Source of the DNA: Isoetes taiwanensis
Taxonomy: Eukaryota; Streptophyta; Lycopodiopsida; Isoetales; Isoetaceae
Length of the DNA: 64,000 nucleotides
Assembly (NCBI GenBank): GCA_021234155.1
Contig: JAJEKV010000006.1
Location: forward strand, 8,211,003 to 8,275,002
Reading direction: 5' to 3'
Positions 44,198-56,414 of this stretch are shown piece after piece (position 1 is the first letter of the stretch; each line of letters starts with the position of its first letter). The position numbers and the translations under genes are program-made. The notes below the pieces were generated by a model, which searched no databases, was not told the DNA's origin, and saw nothing but the letters and a program-made list of their open reading frames with translations.

Positions 44198-45245
44198 CTA
44201 TCTGCAAGAACGGGGGCCGATGGTGGAGTCTACTTCCTCGCCCCGCCACCTGCCCCACATTAATCGGCTGCAGTGATCAAGTGTAGGCATTGCTCGTCTC
44301 GCTAGCACGTAATCCACCACACTGGTGCCGCCCCGGGTTTTCCGTCTACAAGTGAAGGGAGGAGGACGGCCAATCGCCCGACCCATTGCAAATGACTGTG
44401 TCAAAGATCTTGCCTCAAAGAACAAAGAATCACGGGCCATACCGCGGTCACCGGCTATCATCGACGCCCTTGGCCAAACCATCTCTCGGGGTCCATTTGC
44501 AACACATCCTCGCCTAGAGGTGCGAATTTTGGGATCCGCCTGGCCCTCGGCGCGAATTGAAATCTCCAAGCAACATGACCTTGCCCAATTGTTCAGATCA
44601 TCTTTGTATGTCATCATATAGATCGACATAGGGCTCCCACTCGCCCACATCCAAGTGCGTGTGGTAAAAGTTGCTCTCAAAGATGTGGGAAGTAGCAAGC
44701 CGCCACAAAGAGAGGGCTGCCATCGATGTTTCGGGCAGCTTGTACCCATTGTGTATCTGTTGTGCCGTCATTTTTGCATGTGGAGACCGCCAAGGTCGCC
44801 TCGGTAGTAACACGCAATTCCTCGCGGTCCTTGTTTCCGGTGCACTCATTGAAGACTTGAGTAGCGGCGGGTATCCCGGCAAATCGGGTAGCCTATGACC
44901 AAGATGTTCCCATGTTTCCATGAGGAAGATAAGGTCCATGTCCATGGCGATTTTAATTGAGATCGTCCCCTTCTCGCCATGGAAAGCCACGGCAATTCCA
45001 GGATACCACGGCGAGGCACGATCCCTATTTAGTGGCATGCATCGCCACTTCAGTCCGGTGGTAGTGGTGGTCCTGTGTGGAGCGGAAGATGTGGATGCCT
45101 CAGACGGCCGGGGCCCCCTCGAGGGGACTCGAGGGGCCGAGGTGCTCGTGATCCCTGTTTGGTCTGCTGAATTCCCGCATCCTTCCCGGACCAACCCCGG
45201 TGCCCCTCCATGTTCAATGCGCAGCCCCTCGACTTTGGCCACCAC
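44198..45245 (-). pseudogene. LINE apurinic-type endonuclease domain
   Basis: The minus strand reads PGIAVAFHGEKGTISIKIAM, then DLIFLMETWEHLGHRLPDLP with the METW motif (the E of the endonuclease active site), GYPPLLKSS, and after a shift GTSVVDYVLARRAMPTLDHC, equivalent to the S-x-x-D-Y/F-hydrophobic block near the domain end. This matches the exonuclease-endonuclease-phosphatase fold used by LINEs to nick target DNA. The final SDH motif is not clear. Frames are interrupted near 44750. Confidence 0.7.
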
Positions 45246-45430
45246 GCCTGGGTCCCCCTGCAGGCCGGGTCAAGTCCTGGTCAATGTACTGAGCCGTCCC
45301 CTTCAACTTTGGGGCCACGCAGATGGCCACCCGCCTGCACGCTCTCAATGTGAAGATGACCACCCGGGGCGCATCGTGGCGTCAATTCCATGACGACTTC
45401 GCCTTTTCCAATGGTCACAGGCTGGGAACA

Positions 45431-46641
45431 TCATCCGTCCAAGATCTGCGGTCCGAGTCGAAGTGAGATGTTCTCCGACTCCTCCGTCCGGGCCTCGACT
45501 ACCACATTGCGGCTCTCGCGTCTCGTTCTCGGAGTTCGGGCGGGGGCCGCACTGTGTGTTAGTTGAGGTGGATGAGGCATAGGCTGTGGCCGGGCGCCGG
45601 GTGGTGGTGGCTCTGGCGTGATCTGATGTGTCCGCGGCATGTGTTCAGGTTGGCGTCCGTAGGTTGGTGGGTTGCGGGGTTGGTGTGTTCTTTCTTTGTG
45701 GTTTACGTTCTCGGTCACAGGCTTCGGCTCTTGCGGGGGCGTTGTCATGTCTTGCCATCTCCGCGTGCAATGGCGAGGAGTTGCTCATGTGCCTGCGGCA
45801 TGGAGGCCCTTGCCTTCTTTGGAGCAGCGGCGCCCCGGCTCAGTAGCTCCGTCTCGTGCTAAATCCTTACTCGAAGCTTCCGGTTACGCACGGCTAGCTT
45901 CCAAAGCGGCACGGAATCGCTGTCTCACGCAGTGGCGGCCTCGCAACCTCACGGCGGGGCGGCTGTGCTCCTCGTGCCATGGCCTTAGCCTCCTCAACCT
46001 CGGCTTTGGATCAGGCGGGGGTTTACAGTGTCTCTGCTCTACGGGTTCTGTCTGCGTCCCGGCTTCCATAGGCTGCCAACCGCGGTGTCTACCGCCCCCT
46101 CATATCTGCAAGCTCTTTGGTATTGCTGTCTGTCAAATTGTAGCAAGTGGATGCTATCATCTCCGCCTGTCGTGACGCGATCCTCCACCCCTGTGATTCG
46201 CCGCTTTTTGGCACCAATCGCATGCGCAACATCCGAGATGTTATGTTCTCCACCTTCGCCGGGAGGCACGCAGGGCGCGTAATCGTTGGCCTCAACCCTC
46301 GCCTCGATGCGGCTCCAAAGTTCGACCGGGCGGATTGCCTCGGGTGGCCCGCCTGTCGGGTCGACGGGCCTTGGCTCGGGCCTCCCTCTTCATGGAAGAC
46401 GTCTCTCCCCCGCCTCGAGGCCTCTTCCTTGGTGGCCCCGCTTCATGGTCTTCCTGCAGGGCTCTTTCTGCGTGGGGTCAACGGTGGTGGTTGGTGTGTT
46501 TGGGCCTTCCTGTGATGGGTTGGTGTGGTCGAGGTAGCTCACCAACCAAGTGTGGGTCCACACATGGGACTCAGTATCCGTGGCCATGACTTGGGGTATG
46601 ACTTGGGCGGCGACTCTCGGATATCCGGTGTGTACCGCCAC
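45431..46641 (-). pseudogene. LINE N-terminal region, Pro/Arg-rich
   Basis: It opens at 46641 (MAVHTGYPRVAAQVIPQVMA) and continues through basic, frame-broken sequence to a proline-rich segment at 45748-45431 (PRTHQITPEPPPPGARPQPM). No zinc knuckle was identified. Position upstream of the endonuclease suggests an ORF1-like or N-terminal extension of the LINE protein. Confidence 0.5.
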
Positions 46642-46645
46642 AAAA

Positions 46646-47420
46646 CCCTAGCACACAGCCCGGAAAAGTGCAGATTTGAGCACTGAAACAAAGACAAGCA
46701 TGCAGGTATCATACACCGTTGGAAAGCTCTCTGAACCGGCTTTCCAACAAGCCCAAGCACATGAAAATCGACACCGGATGTGAGAGATACAACAGTGTCG
46801 AAGTGTCTACCGATTGCCACGTAAAACCCTAGCACACAGCCCGGAAAAGTGCCAATTTGAGCACAGAAACAAAGCCAAGCATGCAGGTACCATACACCTC
46901 TGGAAAGATCTCTGAACCAGCTTTCCAACAAGCCCAAGCACATGAAAATCGACTAATCGGATGCGAGAGATATGACCGATCAAAATTCTGCGGCCAAGAA
47001 GACGAGACCAATCGAATATTTACTAAAACATACGCCAATCCCTATATTGGTGTCGGACTTTCATCAACAACACCATCAGGAACTAGGGTATGAATTAGTA
47101 AAACATTCTCGTAACCTTCAATAAGAGTACAACACACACCTTTCAACACCGCGTGGTCAAGGCCAACAACGGCATCAGGCGAGGGCTATACTTCTCAAAG
47201 AAGGAAGAAGAAGGGCTGCCACAAAAACCCTAGCACACAGCCCGGAAAACAGCAGATTTGAGCACTAAAACAAAGACAAACATGCAGGTATCATACACCG
47301 TTGGAAAGCTCTCTGAACCAACTTTCCAACAAGCTCAAGCACATGAAAATCTGACACCGGATGTGAGAGATACAGTCCGTCGAAGTGTCTACCGGTTGCC
47401 ACAGAAACCCTACCTGATTC
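46646..47420. repeat. Three 181-bp units at the LINE 5' side
   Basis: Units start with CCCTAGCACACAGCCCGGAA at 46646, 46827 and 47228. Each carries CATGCAGGTATCATACACC (or ACC), TTGGAAAGCTCTCTGAACC, and CTTTCCAACAAGCCCAAGCA plus CATGAAAAT. The first two are exactly 181 bp apart. The third follows a 220-bp interruption. They begin five bases beyond the putative LINE start on its 5' side, which suggests tandem promoter or 5'-UTR monomers like those of some animal L1 elements. Confidence 0.8.
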
Positions 47421-47729
47421 CTTACAACCTTCACTGTCCTGGGAAAATCACGCCTCAGGGCAGAAGCTTCGAAGTCGCCAGATGCTCTAACAAATGTTTG
47501 CAAGTCGCCAGATGCTTCAACAAAGGCCGAAATCGAACTTTAAGCAGCTCACATGTCTAATCTAAATGATCTGCTCTTGCGATTTGCTCCTCGATTGACG
47601 TAGGAAGACCCTCGCCATCTTCTTCTTTCAGAATAGCAGCCCCGCCATAGCCACGCCGCGAAGGAATGGGCTGGATGATCGACCACTTATGTGCACCAGC
47701 CGGTTTTTAGCAAATCACCAAGATATGCT

Positions 47730-47860
47730 AGGCATATGCCGCAAGATATACTGGATATGCCCACATACCCACATAAACGAGGGTTTGCCCCTAGGGGCAA
47801 CCCAAAAAAGCAAACAAGGTGCTGCGCACGGAGGGTTGCTCTCCGGTGGCCCGAGAGTGT
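47730..47860. repeat. Hairpin-bearing repeat and element edge, left copy
   Basis: CCCACATAAACGAGGGTTTG leads into the palindrome GGGTTTGCCCCTAGGGGCAACCC (47781-47803) and then AAAAAA. The block recurs at 56430-56470 in the same orientation, preceded in both by GATATGCC/CATATGCC-type words. The adjacent AACAAGGTGCTGCGCACGGA edge at 47815 matches the one at 37.4 kb. The two hairpin copies bracket the gene-fragment region 47.8-56.4 kb. Downstream to 49.7 kb nothing codes recognisably. Confidence 0.7.
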
Positions 47861-49699
47861 GTTTTCATGGTTTCTGTTTGATTGTATCGCGTTATGCCCT
47901 TTTGTTGGGCTTGGATGCAAAGCATATGTCGACACATAGCAAAAGGCCAAACTCATTTCTACAGTCAAACACGGTCCACAAGCACGATGCAAAATTTGAC
48001 TATAAATAACGCTTTAATCTTTTTCGCAAGGTTTTTGGTTATCCGTAAAAGCAACTTTCTTGCACTTTGTTCTTCCAAAGTCAACCAATTTTTCTATCTC
48101 TTTTTCAAGTTCCAAAGATTTTCAACTTTGATAACTCACATGCCCTTTGAGCCTTTTGATGTTTTTGCATCTTGGTAATTACATGAGTTTGTATCACTAT
48201 TAGAAACTTTGGGAAGATGGCTCAATGGAGTTAACCCTTACTGTAACCAAAAGTTTACAACATTCAGTTTCTTTGCCCTCATAATGGCTCCAAAATCTTA
48301 CTTGATTAAGAATCGCACCTTTTTTTTGCAAGTTCAGACCAAATATAGTTTGGTCAATGAGTATATTCTTACCAATGAGAAATTTTAGTCTTTTCCTTTC
48401 CCACAAATATTGCATTAGCTAATTTCCTACATGCTTGGTTTTTCATATTCAAAAGACTCAAGGCCAAAATAACATGTACATTTCTCGATGAAAGTAAACA
48501 CTCTAATCATTCCTTTATACACATTACATAGTACATTTCATGATGCCATAATTTAAGGATAATAAGTAACGGAACTTGGTGCACAGCCAAAAGGTGGCTT
48601 TGGCCATCAAAACTGGTCGTACATAGCATCCTACTTAAGAGCATATATGAAGTTATTTTTAGGCCGCTCATCAACCTCTTCTGCCTTTCGTTTCTGCAGA
48701 TACAATCTCCATGTTATGGACAATCTCCATGTTATGGCATCCAGTACCAGGCTAACAAATGCTAGCATTACAACAAAAGTGGTATAAGCATGCTGCATTT
48801 TTTCTCCGATCGTAGGATGTTAAACCCTTTACAGATCCAATGGTGTAGTGGTATATGTTCCAATAGCACCTGCATTTATGATCCTTGCTGGGTCTTACAA
48901 TGGCATAATCTGTTATTAGAAAAGAGATACTTGAATGATATCATCATCAAGGAGTAATATCCTTACTTGCAATGTTGCCAAAGCAAAATGGAAGCTCCGA
49001 TGTAGCGATGTTCTTGGATAATGGGATTTGGACCTTCGAAAACTTCCATAGCCTATTTTCGACAGTCTTGTAAAAATACAAGGAAGATTAGCATGCAAAA
49101 ATCGTCTCCAAGTCTAACAACTAACTGGTGCATAACCAGATCGACCATAAAAGCCAGCTACACGCAAGATGAAGCTCATTTTCGCCATTTATGCTATCCA
49201 TCAAGATAGATAGCGAGCGTATTTATAAAATGATGACATTTGCAAGCACGCAAGATGATGTAATTAATGATTTCTTTTTTCTTATTTATGACGTAAAAAT
49301 ACTATGTATCTATCTATCATAACGTTGATGCATCTGGATGCATAGTGGTGGACCCTCCATTTCTGCTTATGCTTGTTGATTGAAATCTGGTGGGTCTTCT
49401 TGGAATGGTGGAGTGTCGAGCATCTATTATTCCCAAATACAGATTTTTGTCTTAAGGGGCACATTTCCCTTATGTAGTTTTAGTTTCCTACTTAACAAAA
49501 TTTAAGCCACAATATGGTAATCGAGCCTGCAAAAGCATTGAAAGCCAACAAACTTGATCCCAATGGTTAGAGTTGACTATCTTAGATATGTCGTACTAAG
49601 GAATATGAGAAGAGTTTCAATCAATGATGAGGTAGCATGAATTTGGAATATACTAACAGATTCGGCAAGCTGTCCATACTATACCTAGGCCTTCATCCT

Positions 49700-51640
49700 T
49701 ATGGTCCATGACATAATACTTGCAGGTATTTTTTCAATGATTTGAGAAGCTCCTTTGATGCAACCATGTTGCATATAAGCTGCAGTAACCACCTTCCATA
49801 GTTATCACCTTCCATGAGATCTGCTTCAAGACCTTTAAGAATTTACTTTACCTTTTGTGGGATCCTTGCCTCATTGCTTCAACGGGAAGAACTTGTAGGT
49901 ATATCAAGCATGATAGCTTTACATGCTAAAAGACTCCACTTTAGCTAGAAATGCACAACTCATTTCTGCAACCTATGTGCAAGAATAAAACAAAAATGGT
50001 TGTACCTCTTCATCCCTGTGCATGAAAATCAGAGTGCCCTCAGGAGCTGCCTTGCTGAATAAACATAATATGCATAATGAATTATTAATCTAGAGAGAGG
50101 CTTTTTGTACTTTCTTCACGATATGCAAAGACTGAATCTGTTCTCATGTCATAAAATTTAATGCAATTCAAAATTGCCACATCTTCAAAAGTTTGCTCAC
50201 CACTGCTTCAAAAGTATCTTCATAATCATTGACAACAAAATAAATATCTGGTAAGTTGGTATAGTTTTTGAAGCATGCACAATAACAACGATGGTTATCA
50301 GAACAAACAATTAATGGTTGTACCAGTCTTGTTTAGCATTTTACAGTAACTGAACATGGGAAATGTTATTCTAATCAACTCGCTGATGCGATAACGTTCT
50401 TTATCTTTAAACACAACTCGGACTATTCATAACTATAGATTATCAAGCTTACCCATTGAACCAAAATCTTTCACGAACATCAATGAGGTGAGGAGAGGTG
50501 AAGAGGCATGTTTGATATCTACATCTTCACATGCTCTCAATAACTGCATACGTAGATCCCTAGAATGCAAAGCTCTTTATGTTAGTCTGTATTGACACTT
50601 CCATGTATTCATATCCAAACATGCACACCAGAAAGCTTAGTGAATTAAAAATATCTTTATGCCAATGTATCCTGGATGTGAAAAATAACTGCAGAATGCT
50701 TAACTCATAGATTGATTTCATTCTACAACTGATATAAGCAACTGTATGAAGAAAGGATGTATTTAACTCCAAAGATATCATGCTTATCTAATGAACTCCT
50801 TTTACTTCAACATGTATCCGATGCACAAAATATATGTTGAATCTTTCTATGAACTCTCATTCAGCCTTGTGCATACACAAAACCATCATACCATTACTCT
50901 GAGGTAAATGGAGATCTGAAGATAGGTGTTCATAAGAGAGGCATCTTTTCACACGTTTGATGTTTGATAATAAGAGAGGAAAGCGCTTCAAGTGCAGCAT
51001 TGTGGGATCTGCCATCGGTCCCCATAGCCAGAACTCTTAGCTCATCAGAATTATTGTTTCGAACCCATCACAGAGTGAAATAATCCAGGAATAGATTGGC
51101 AATAGATATACTCATTGTTGCAGCTCTTCTTTGCAAGTGGCAGATGCCATACCAGGTGTCAATCTACTCCAGCAAGTATTCTTAGAACCATAACCATCTT
51201 CTAAAGCAACTGAGAAGTTTAGAAACTAAATTTTCTAGAGAAGATGAAACAAAGGGACGGAGAAACCATACCTTACAAGAATATTCCATGCTCACCAAAT
51301 GTGTTGCATATAATATAATCTCAGGCACATCTAAGGCTTGCCCGCATATTAGCGCAGCTCTGCTAAAATCCGCTCATCCAACTTGTAGCCCTGCCTGCGT
51401 ATGAGTGGTATTGCAGCTCTGCTAAAATCCGCTCATCCAACTTGGAGCCCCGCAAAGAATTAAATCCATGATCATAACCTCGCCTAGCCTAGCGAATGAT
51501 AAAAGTAAATGCTTATTACTGGAGATCCGCTTTCTTTGCCGCAATTTGTACATTAGATGCCAGTTCTCCATAGCTGAAAATATTAACTGAGATTGAGACA
51601 TGTAGCCAAATAGTTTCAAAGTTTCACGGCTCATTTGTTA
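49700..51640 (-). other. Exon-like minus-strand blocks, unrecognised gene
   Basis: Short open blocks with helical content: about 51060-50945 (NNSDELRVLAMGTDGRSHNA, ALEALSSLII), 50580-50455 (SRDLRMQLLRACEDVDIKHA, SSPLLTSLMFVKDFGSMGK before a GTAAG donor), 50260-50165 (NLPDIYFVVNDYEDTFEAVV, SKLLKMWQF) and 49850-49700 (LEADLMEGDNYGRWLLQLIC, NMVASKELLKSLKKYLQV). They are consistent with a multi-exon helical-repeat protein, possibly another captured gene fragment, but I cannot name it. The stretch 51.64-52.86 kb has only short frames. Confidence 0.35.
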
Positions 51641-52867
51641 CTTCTATTCACCAGATTGATCTACAGGGCTACTTCAAAGAAACGATCTTAGGCGCTGAAT
51701 ATGGTGAATGATATGGCACAACATCTAAATGTTGTACCATCACATACTTTTGTTGAAACTCCTCTTATAGATAATGAAGTGATCAACTACCTTAGAACCA
51801 CACCTGTTTACAATGGAGATATAAGATATCTACTTATGAGATATAATGCTCAATACAAATGCATGCAAATAATTTTTGCAAAGAAATAGCTGTAGATGAA
51901 CAAAATCGGGAAACCAACAGTAAAAGCAGGAAGGCAATAACTTCCCGTGGCAATGCTAAGATCAATCTCTAAGCCAAAAGAAGAGTCTGAAAGAGCCTTA
52001 CCTGATTAGAATTGCAAAATCCATTTGATAGGCATAAGACAATAAACCGCTTCTTTGAAATTAGCAATAACTCAACCAAAACCCTATGCTCACTCCATGT
52101 TCCAGAATCCGAAACCCTATACTCACTCCATGTCGCAGAATCTGGACCGATTGTAAGGAAGCTAAGCCGCAGTTCCAATCAATCCTAGGGCATAATAGAA
52201 TCCCTCTATCGTAGAAAAATTCTAGATGCCACAGAAATGAATGCAAGTTCTGTCTGACATCATGCGGTATGCTATGTCGACCAGATTAAGGGAGGAATCA
52301 AAGAAGTCTCGACTGGATTAAGGGTGAAATTGAAGAAGCCAAAATCATATGGAAAGAATCCTACGATTTTTGGAAGAGCAGAAAATTTTTCTGGCAGCCA
52401 AAAGTCTCAAAATCTTAGGAAATCAAGTTAAGAAAAATTCCAAAAATATTTTCCACCAAGCCGGAAAATCCCAAATTAACAAGATTGATTGATTGATAGA
52501 AAGGTATCTCTCATATACACTTAACATTGTCCCAATACAATTTCGATAATTAGGAGAACAAGTTCATTGATTTGTTACAAATCAATTCTGCTCCTTAGTA
52601 GTGCTAAATATAATTCCTCCTCAGTAGTGCGGCTCTTAGACGAGTCCCACTTTGGCAAGGGCAACATAGCATACAACCATTTCTGTTTTACTCTTCTAGC
52701 TTGCTTGCACAAAAAGAAGCATCTTAATATTCTGACCACCTGACCATACAGACACAACAATTAGGAACCTAAAATACAAAAGAGTTACCTAACAAAAAAA
52801 GGCGCTGAAGACAAAGACACATAAAGCAGAAGCATTAAAAAAAGATGTGATGTGACTTACAAAAACG

Positions 52868-53335
52868 TCACAAAGAATCCTCCTGGAGATGTTGATGGAT
52901 ATCTCCTTGGCTGTCCAAAGGCATATATTGTGCCATGATAGCCCGTATTTCAGAATCCATCTAAGACTGCAACAAAGGAGCATGTAAGCTCAAACTTCAA
53001 GATGTACAGATATGACCTAGGAAATTAAGTTTTACCCGAAGCCTGTACTTATAGACCATATAGCCTACAATTCCCACCAATGCCAATCCAGCAAATAGCA
53101 CTACTGTCACTGTCCAGCCGAGTCTAGATACAGCAGCAATTTTACCTTCGATTGTGAAGTATGATAAGTGAGAACAGAAAACAAGGATGATTTTTATTCA
53201 TACATAGATTAAATACTATGAAAAGCTCCTTACTAATGCAAGTATCATGCTCTCTAATATAAATGAGATCTCCATTGCATCGGCAATCAAAGCCACCCCA
53301 ATTATTTTTGTAGGAGCATTCTTTGCACTGGCAAG
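52868..53335 (-). pseudogene. Vacuolar sorting receptor (VSR/BP80) C-terminal exons
   Basis: VSRs are type I membrane proteins that carry cargo from the trans-Golgi to the vacuole. Three minus-strand exons are seen. 53335-53234 is an EGF-like repeat (CQCKECSYKNNWGGFDCRCN, GDLIYIREHDTCI). About 53146-53036 is the transmembrane helix (VSRLGWTVTVVLFAGLALVG, then VYKYRLR). 52960-52868 is the cytosolic tail (MDSEIRAIMAQYMPLDSQGD, ending EDSL and TGA). YMPL is the classical clathrin-adaptor sorting signal. Donors are GTAAGG and GTAAAA; the tail acceptor is TCTTAG. These exons read without frameshift, but no ligand-binding PA domain is present in the window, so it is a fragment. Confidence 0.85.
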
Positions 53336-53379
53336 CAATGACTAATGTTTTGTTGTCAATGTAAAGAACGTAGACTTCA

Positions 53380-53720
53380 AATCTATATCATGGAAAAGTC
53401 GCTCGCATACCAAGTGGTGTAGATGACCATTCTTGTCGCACCTTGTAGAATATATTTGATGGTAATACTGAAAGCTGTTGCCCTGATACATTTACTGAAA
53501 AGAGAGGCAAACCTTCTAGACTTGCAAATAGGATTAAGTTCTCCAAGGGTGATGCCTCCAAAATCTGCAATTATGAAGCCATCAGCACACACGTCTAACA
53601 TGTCTACATAGGGCAACTATCTCTAGAGAAGTAGTACAATATTCATCTGCACAACAGCCCATTATGATGTTCCCTTTGCAGGAATGATCAAAACTAAACT
53701 TACAACCCGTTAAGGAATTA
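53380..53720 (-). other. Cys-containing coding-like stretch, unassigned
   Basis: The minus strand reads CKFSFDHSCKGNIIMGCCAD and CADGFIIADFGGITLGELNP with seven cysteines in about 60 codons. It lies between the RND-like and VSR tail fragments. It might be an extracellular segment of either protein; I could not align it. Confidence 0.3.
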
Positions 53721-54119
53721 GATTCATGATAAACAAACCTAGTTGAACAAGTATTAAAAGCAACATAAGTACAAATGTTTCATTCTAGATTTGGGGTAAA
53801 GATGGTTAAAGTGGGAGAATAAAGCAACAGGAAGGAGAACAAGAAGAGTTAAAGCGTTTTAGAGCTGCAATATATGTTAAGGGTTGTGATGGTCTTGGCA
53901 CACAACAGAGGTGTAAAAAGAAATAAAGACATAAGAGAAGAGCAAAAAGTTCAGAATATAGAGGAACCATAAGCATTGTGATAAAAAATCTCATCTAAAG
54001 CAGATTATGTAGTAGTGCTTATGTACTGTTCCTGCAACATAGTGTTAGCACATGCTGCTATAAGCAAACCTCGGTTTTATTCCTATATCAGATAGACTAG
54101 CTAGTGAAGTTTCACATAC

Positions 54120-55303
54120 CCTGGGCTGTGGTGGCATCCAGTATGAAAGATTTGCTTGTAGTGTCTGGTATATATGTAGCATTATCTCTTGTTCAGTAGG
54201 GTAATCTATCCCCTTTGTAACATAATACTATGGTTAAAGAATAGTTGAAGTCAGATTTGAAGTCCTATAATAGAAGAATGAGTATTAAAGCCTCTCACAA
54301 TTTGGTAACTTGGAAATCTATCCTCTGTTATAACTGCAAATGCGTTTTGGTATGAACCTGCAATAATTGTGTCATACTCCTTAATACCAGACTAGGAAAG
54401 AATCATATGTTTATGAAGGCAATTAAAGACCTTTAAGAGTCACATCTGAGAGTATAAGACCTCGTTCAACCTTTACAAATCCCAAATATGACATCCCAGT
54501 TAGAAACCCCAGCTTCTATTTAGCAAAATTAAGGATTTACCAAATATTATTCATTTACAGAATCAACTACCACATCAATCTTGAATGTGTTACTCTCAAA
54601 TAGAGGAGAGTAATATTTTGCAACAAATTTCAACAATGAAGTGCTCCCTACATGCCCCTGAAAGTTGATACCCTTTCTAGGGGAGGATACTTTTGTTTTC
54701 TCTATGGAAACATCTGCAAATATGAACATGAACGTAACAAAATCATATTACATTTGAAAGATGAAAGAAGCACCTTGCTTTACCTTCAGAACAAATTTGC
54801 TTTCGCATTCCAGAAAATAACCATAAGTAAGGATCACATATGCTGACCTGCCATTGCAACAAAATCAGTTACAAAAATGAGAAATAACTATGGAGCTGTA
54901 ATAATATCTCATAAGAGGTCACCTTAACTCGCCGTGCATCAATTGCCATTATTGGCATAAATATTAGTATCATCCCACAAGTATGGAGTGTAGCAGTAAT
55001 ACCCATTTGCCAGCAAAACCAACGAACAACAGGCATCGAGCTCTGAACAAGAAAAAACATGATTTCCAGACTCGCACATACTTCATAGCTAAAGGTAATA
55101 CCACAAATGAAATATATGAAGAAATTCTACATACAACTGAGGATATGAAGAATGCTGCAAGAACAGAGAAAGTTATCAGCACGAAAGGGCCTGCTAGTGC
55201 CACAGTAAGGCGCATCTCCTCTTCAGGAATAGGGTTGGAGTTTATAATCTTTGGACTTTTCAAGTAGTTCCTTAGAATATTCACCAAGACAAAAGCATCG
55301 TCA
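54120..55303 (-). pseudogene. RND-family permease fragment (Patched/NPC1-like)
   Basis: Minus-strand exon blocks: 55303-about 55131 (GVDDAFVLVNILRNYL, then EMRLTVALAGPFVLITFSVL, AAFFISSVV), 55046-54923 (SSMPVVRWFCWQMGITATLH, GMILIFMPIMAIDARRVK), about 54700-54545 (LLKFVAKYYSPLFESNTFKI), about 54405-54300 (GIKEYDTIIAGSYQNAFAVI) and about 54235-54125 (YVTKGIDYPTEQEIMLHIYQ). GVDD-x-F at the end of a transmembrane helix, IDARR after the last helix of the sterol-sensing-like half, and KYY-P before the next half are typical of eukaryotic RND proteins such as Patched and NPC1. Several helices are missing, so it is a partial copy. It lies between two VSR-like pieces. Confidence 0.68.
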
Positions 55304-55439
55304 ACTCCTGCATCGACAGTATTACATAATTATAATAGCCTTTACAAGAAGAGAACATCATGGTTGCTATGTCAATTGCTAGCAACTAACTGCATTTATT
55401 GCTGAAAGTTAAGAAGTGAACCATTCCATCACAATGTGT

Positions 55440-55545
55440 AATGCCGTCACCCCGAAACCCAGGAGGACATTGACAACTATTATCATGATCCATCTGTCTA
55501 TAGTCTTCCTCAAATCGAAAGTCTGAGCCACCATAAATCTAACAA
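55440..55545 (-). pseudogene. EGF-like fragment resembling a VSR, next to ELP4-like sequence
   Basis: The minus strand reads DHDNNCQCPPGFRGDGITHC, like the second EGF repeat of vacuolar sorting receptors (C-x-CPPGF-x-GDG). Just upstream, an alternative frame gives TFDLRKTIDRW, which resembles the FDLRKPLER segment of ELP4. Both readings may be remnants joined head to tail, but they overlap in the same bases, so at least one is partly coincidental. Confidence 0.45.
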
Positions 55546-55617
55546 ATTAAGTTGGTCAAACATTGTCCACTCTAGAAGTGGCGAACAAAAGACTATTAGT
55601 CTGGCACCACCACTGAC

Positions 55618-56230
55618 CTAAGCTGCTACCACAAGGATCTTCATTAAGATTTGATTTTGATAACCGTTGGTTTTGCTTTTGTTTCTTTTCATCAAGAGCC
55701 TGTTGTTTCGGCAAGTATCTTCGGTATTGCCATGCTATTCTTAATGCCTCTCCTACCTGTATACATTCAATAAATGAAAATGCACATGATACATCATTTT
55801 GATGACAAGAGAATATGAAAGTTCAGATCCTAAAATTTGGAAAGAGCACTTACCTCTGAGTTCTTTTCGGCCGAAACAGCACGGTCACTCGTAGTTAATA
55901 CTGCAGGTAGAGTACCCAAAAGTGCCTTTGGAGATGCCAATGAGCTTCCATACAAAATTGGTTGGCCATGAACAATTCCCTGAGCTATAAAATAACGAAG
56001 GAGCGACAGGTGATGGGGAGATTCCAGATCTTCCATCACATAAGAAGCCCTCCCATGGGAACACCGCCGCCAATTATCTGTAAATTTGAACGTCAAGGAA
56101 ATTGTAATGGCAAAGACAAATACTGGAATATTAAGTGCCAAAGATGCAGTAGAGACGAGCACTGTCCCATTGGGTCCAGGCTTTGTGGTGAATCAGATTT
56201 TCTTCAAGAAAAATGCAGCACCACCTAGTC
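55618..56230 (-). pseudogene. ELP4: Elongator complex protein 4 (ELP4)-like fragment
   Basis: ELP4 belongs to the ELP4-6 RecA-like ring of Elongator, which acts in tRNA wobble-uridine modification. Minus-strand exons: about 56230-56115 (KPGPNGTVLVST), 56077-55854 (IIGGGVPMGGLL, then after a one-base shift VMEDLESPHHLSLLRYFIAQ, GIVHGQPILYGSSLASPKAL, LGTLPAV) and 55756-55618 (VGEALRIAWQYRRYLPKQQA). These match the order GxxPG, LVSTG, GGGxPxGSLxxVMED-x-PHHxxLLR, GTLP and LRIAWQYR of the family. Defects: the indel after PMGGLL and a disturbed segment after LVST. N-terminal and C-terminal exons are missing. Confidence 0.78.
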
Positions 56231-56414
56231 GGCATCATGAATCCATAGCTTCAGGCGTATTGCTTCAGGCGTATTGTTAGAAAGGAAAATCTTCGGTCTG
56301 CCCTGCCAGTTACTCGGTTGGAAGTTCAGAATGCAGATGACCGAGAATTTACAGGGAATAGTAGGTTTGGAGCAGTCATCAGCATATCCTAGGTATATTC
56401 TAGCATATACCTAG

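Larger units (their letters stand above)
40845..46641 (-). mobile_element. GC-rich non-LTR retrotransposon (LINE), decayed
   Basis: Minus strand, 5' to 3': N-terminal open region from 46641 (basic, then Pro-rich at 45748-45431); endonuclease at 45245-44198; reverse transcriptase at 43611-42371; C-terminal extension to about 41870; 3' untranslated part to about 40850 ending in ATTCT repeats. It is markedly richer in G+C than both sides. Frameshifts occur throughout, so it is not autonomous now. A hAT-like MITE (41.19-41.86 kb) lies between the coding end and the tail, which by alignment with the 34-kb copy belongs to the same element. Confidence 0.8.

Noticed and set aside
44325-46589. Several long plus-strand ORFs in the GC-rich block
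   Set aside because: They are antisense shadows of the minus-strand LINE; GC-rich DNA has few stops.
48838-48905. tRNA-like A-box (GGTGTAGTGGTA)
   Set aside because: No B-box (GGTTCRANNCC) or T-arm at the expected distance and no paired acceptor stem.
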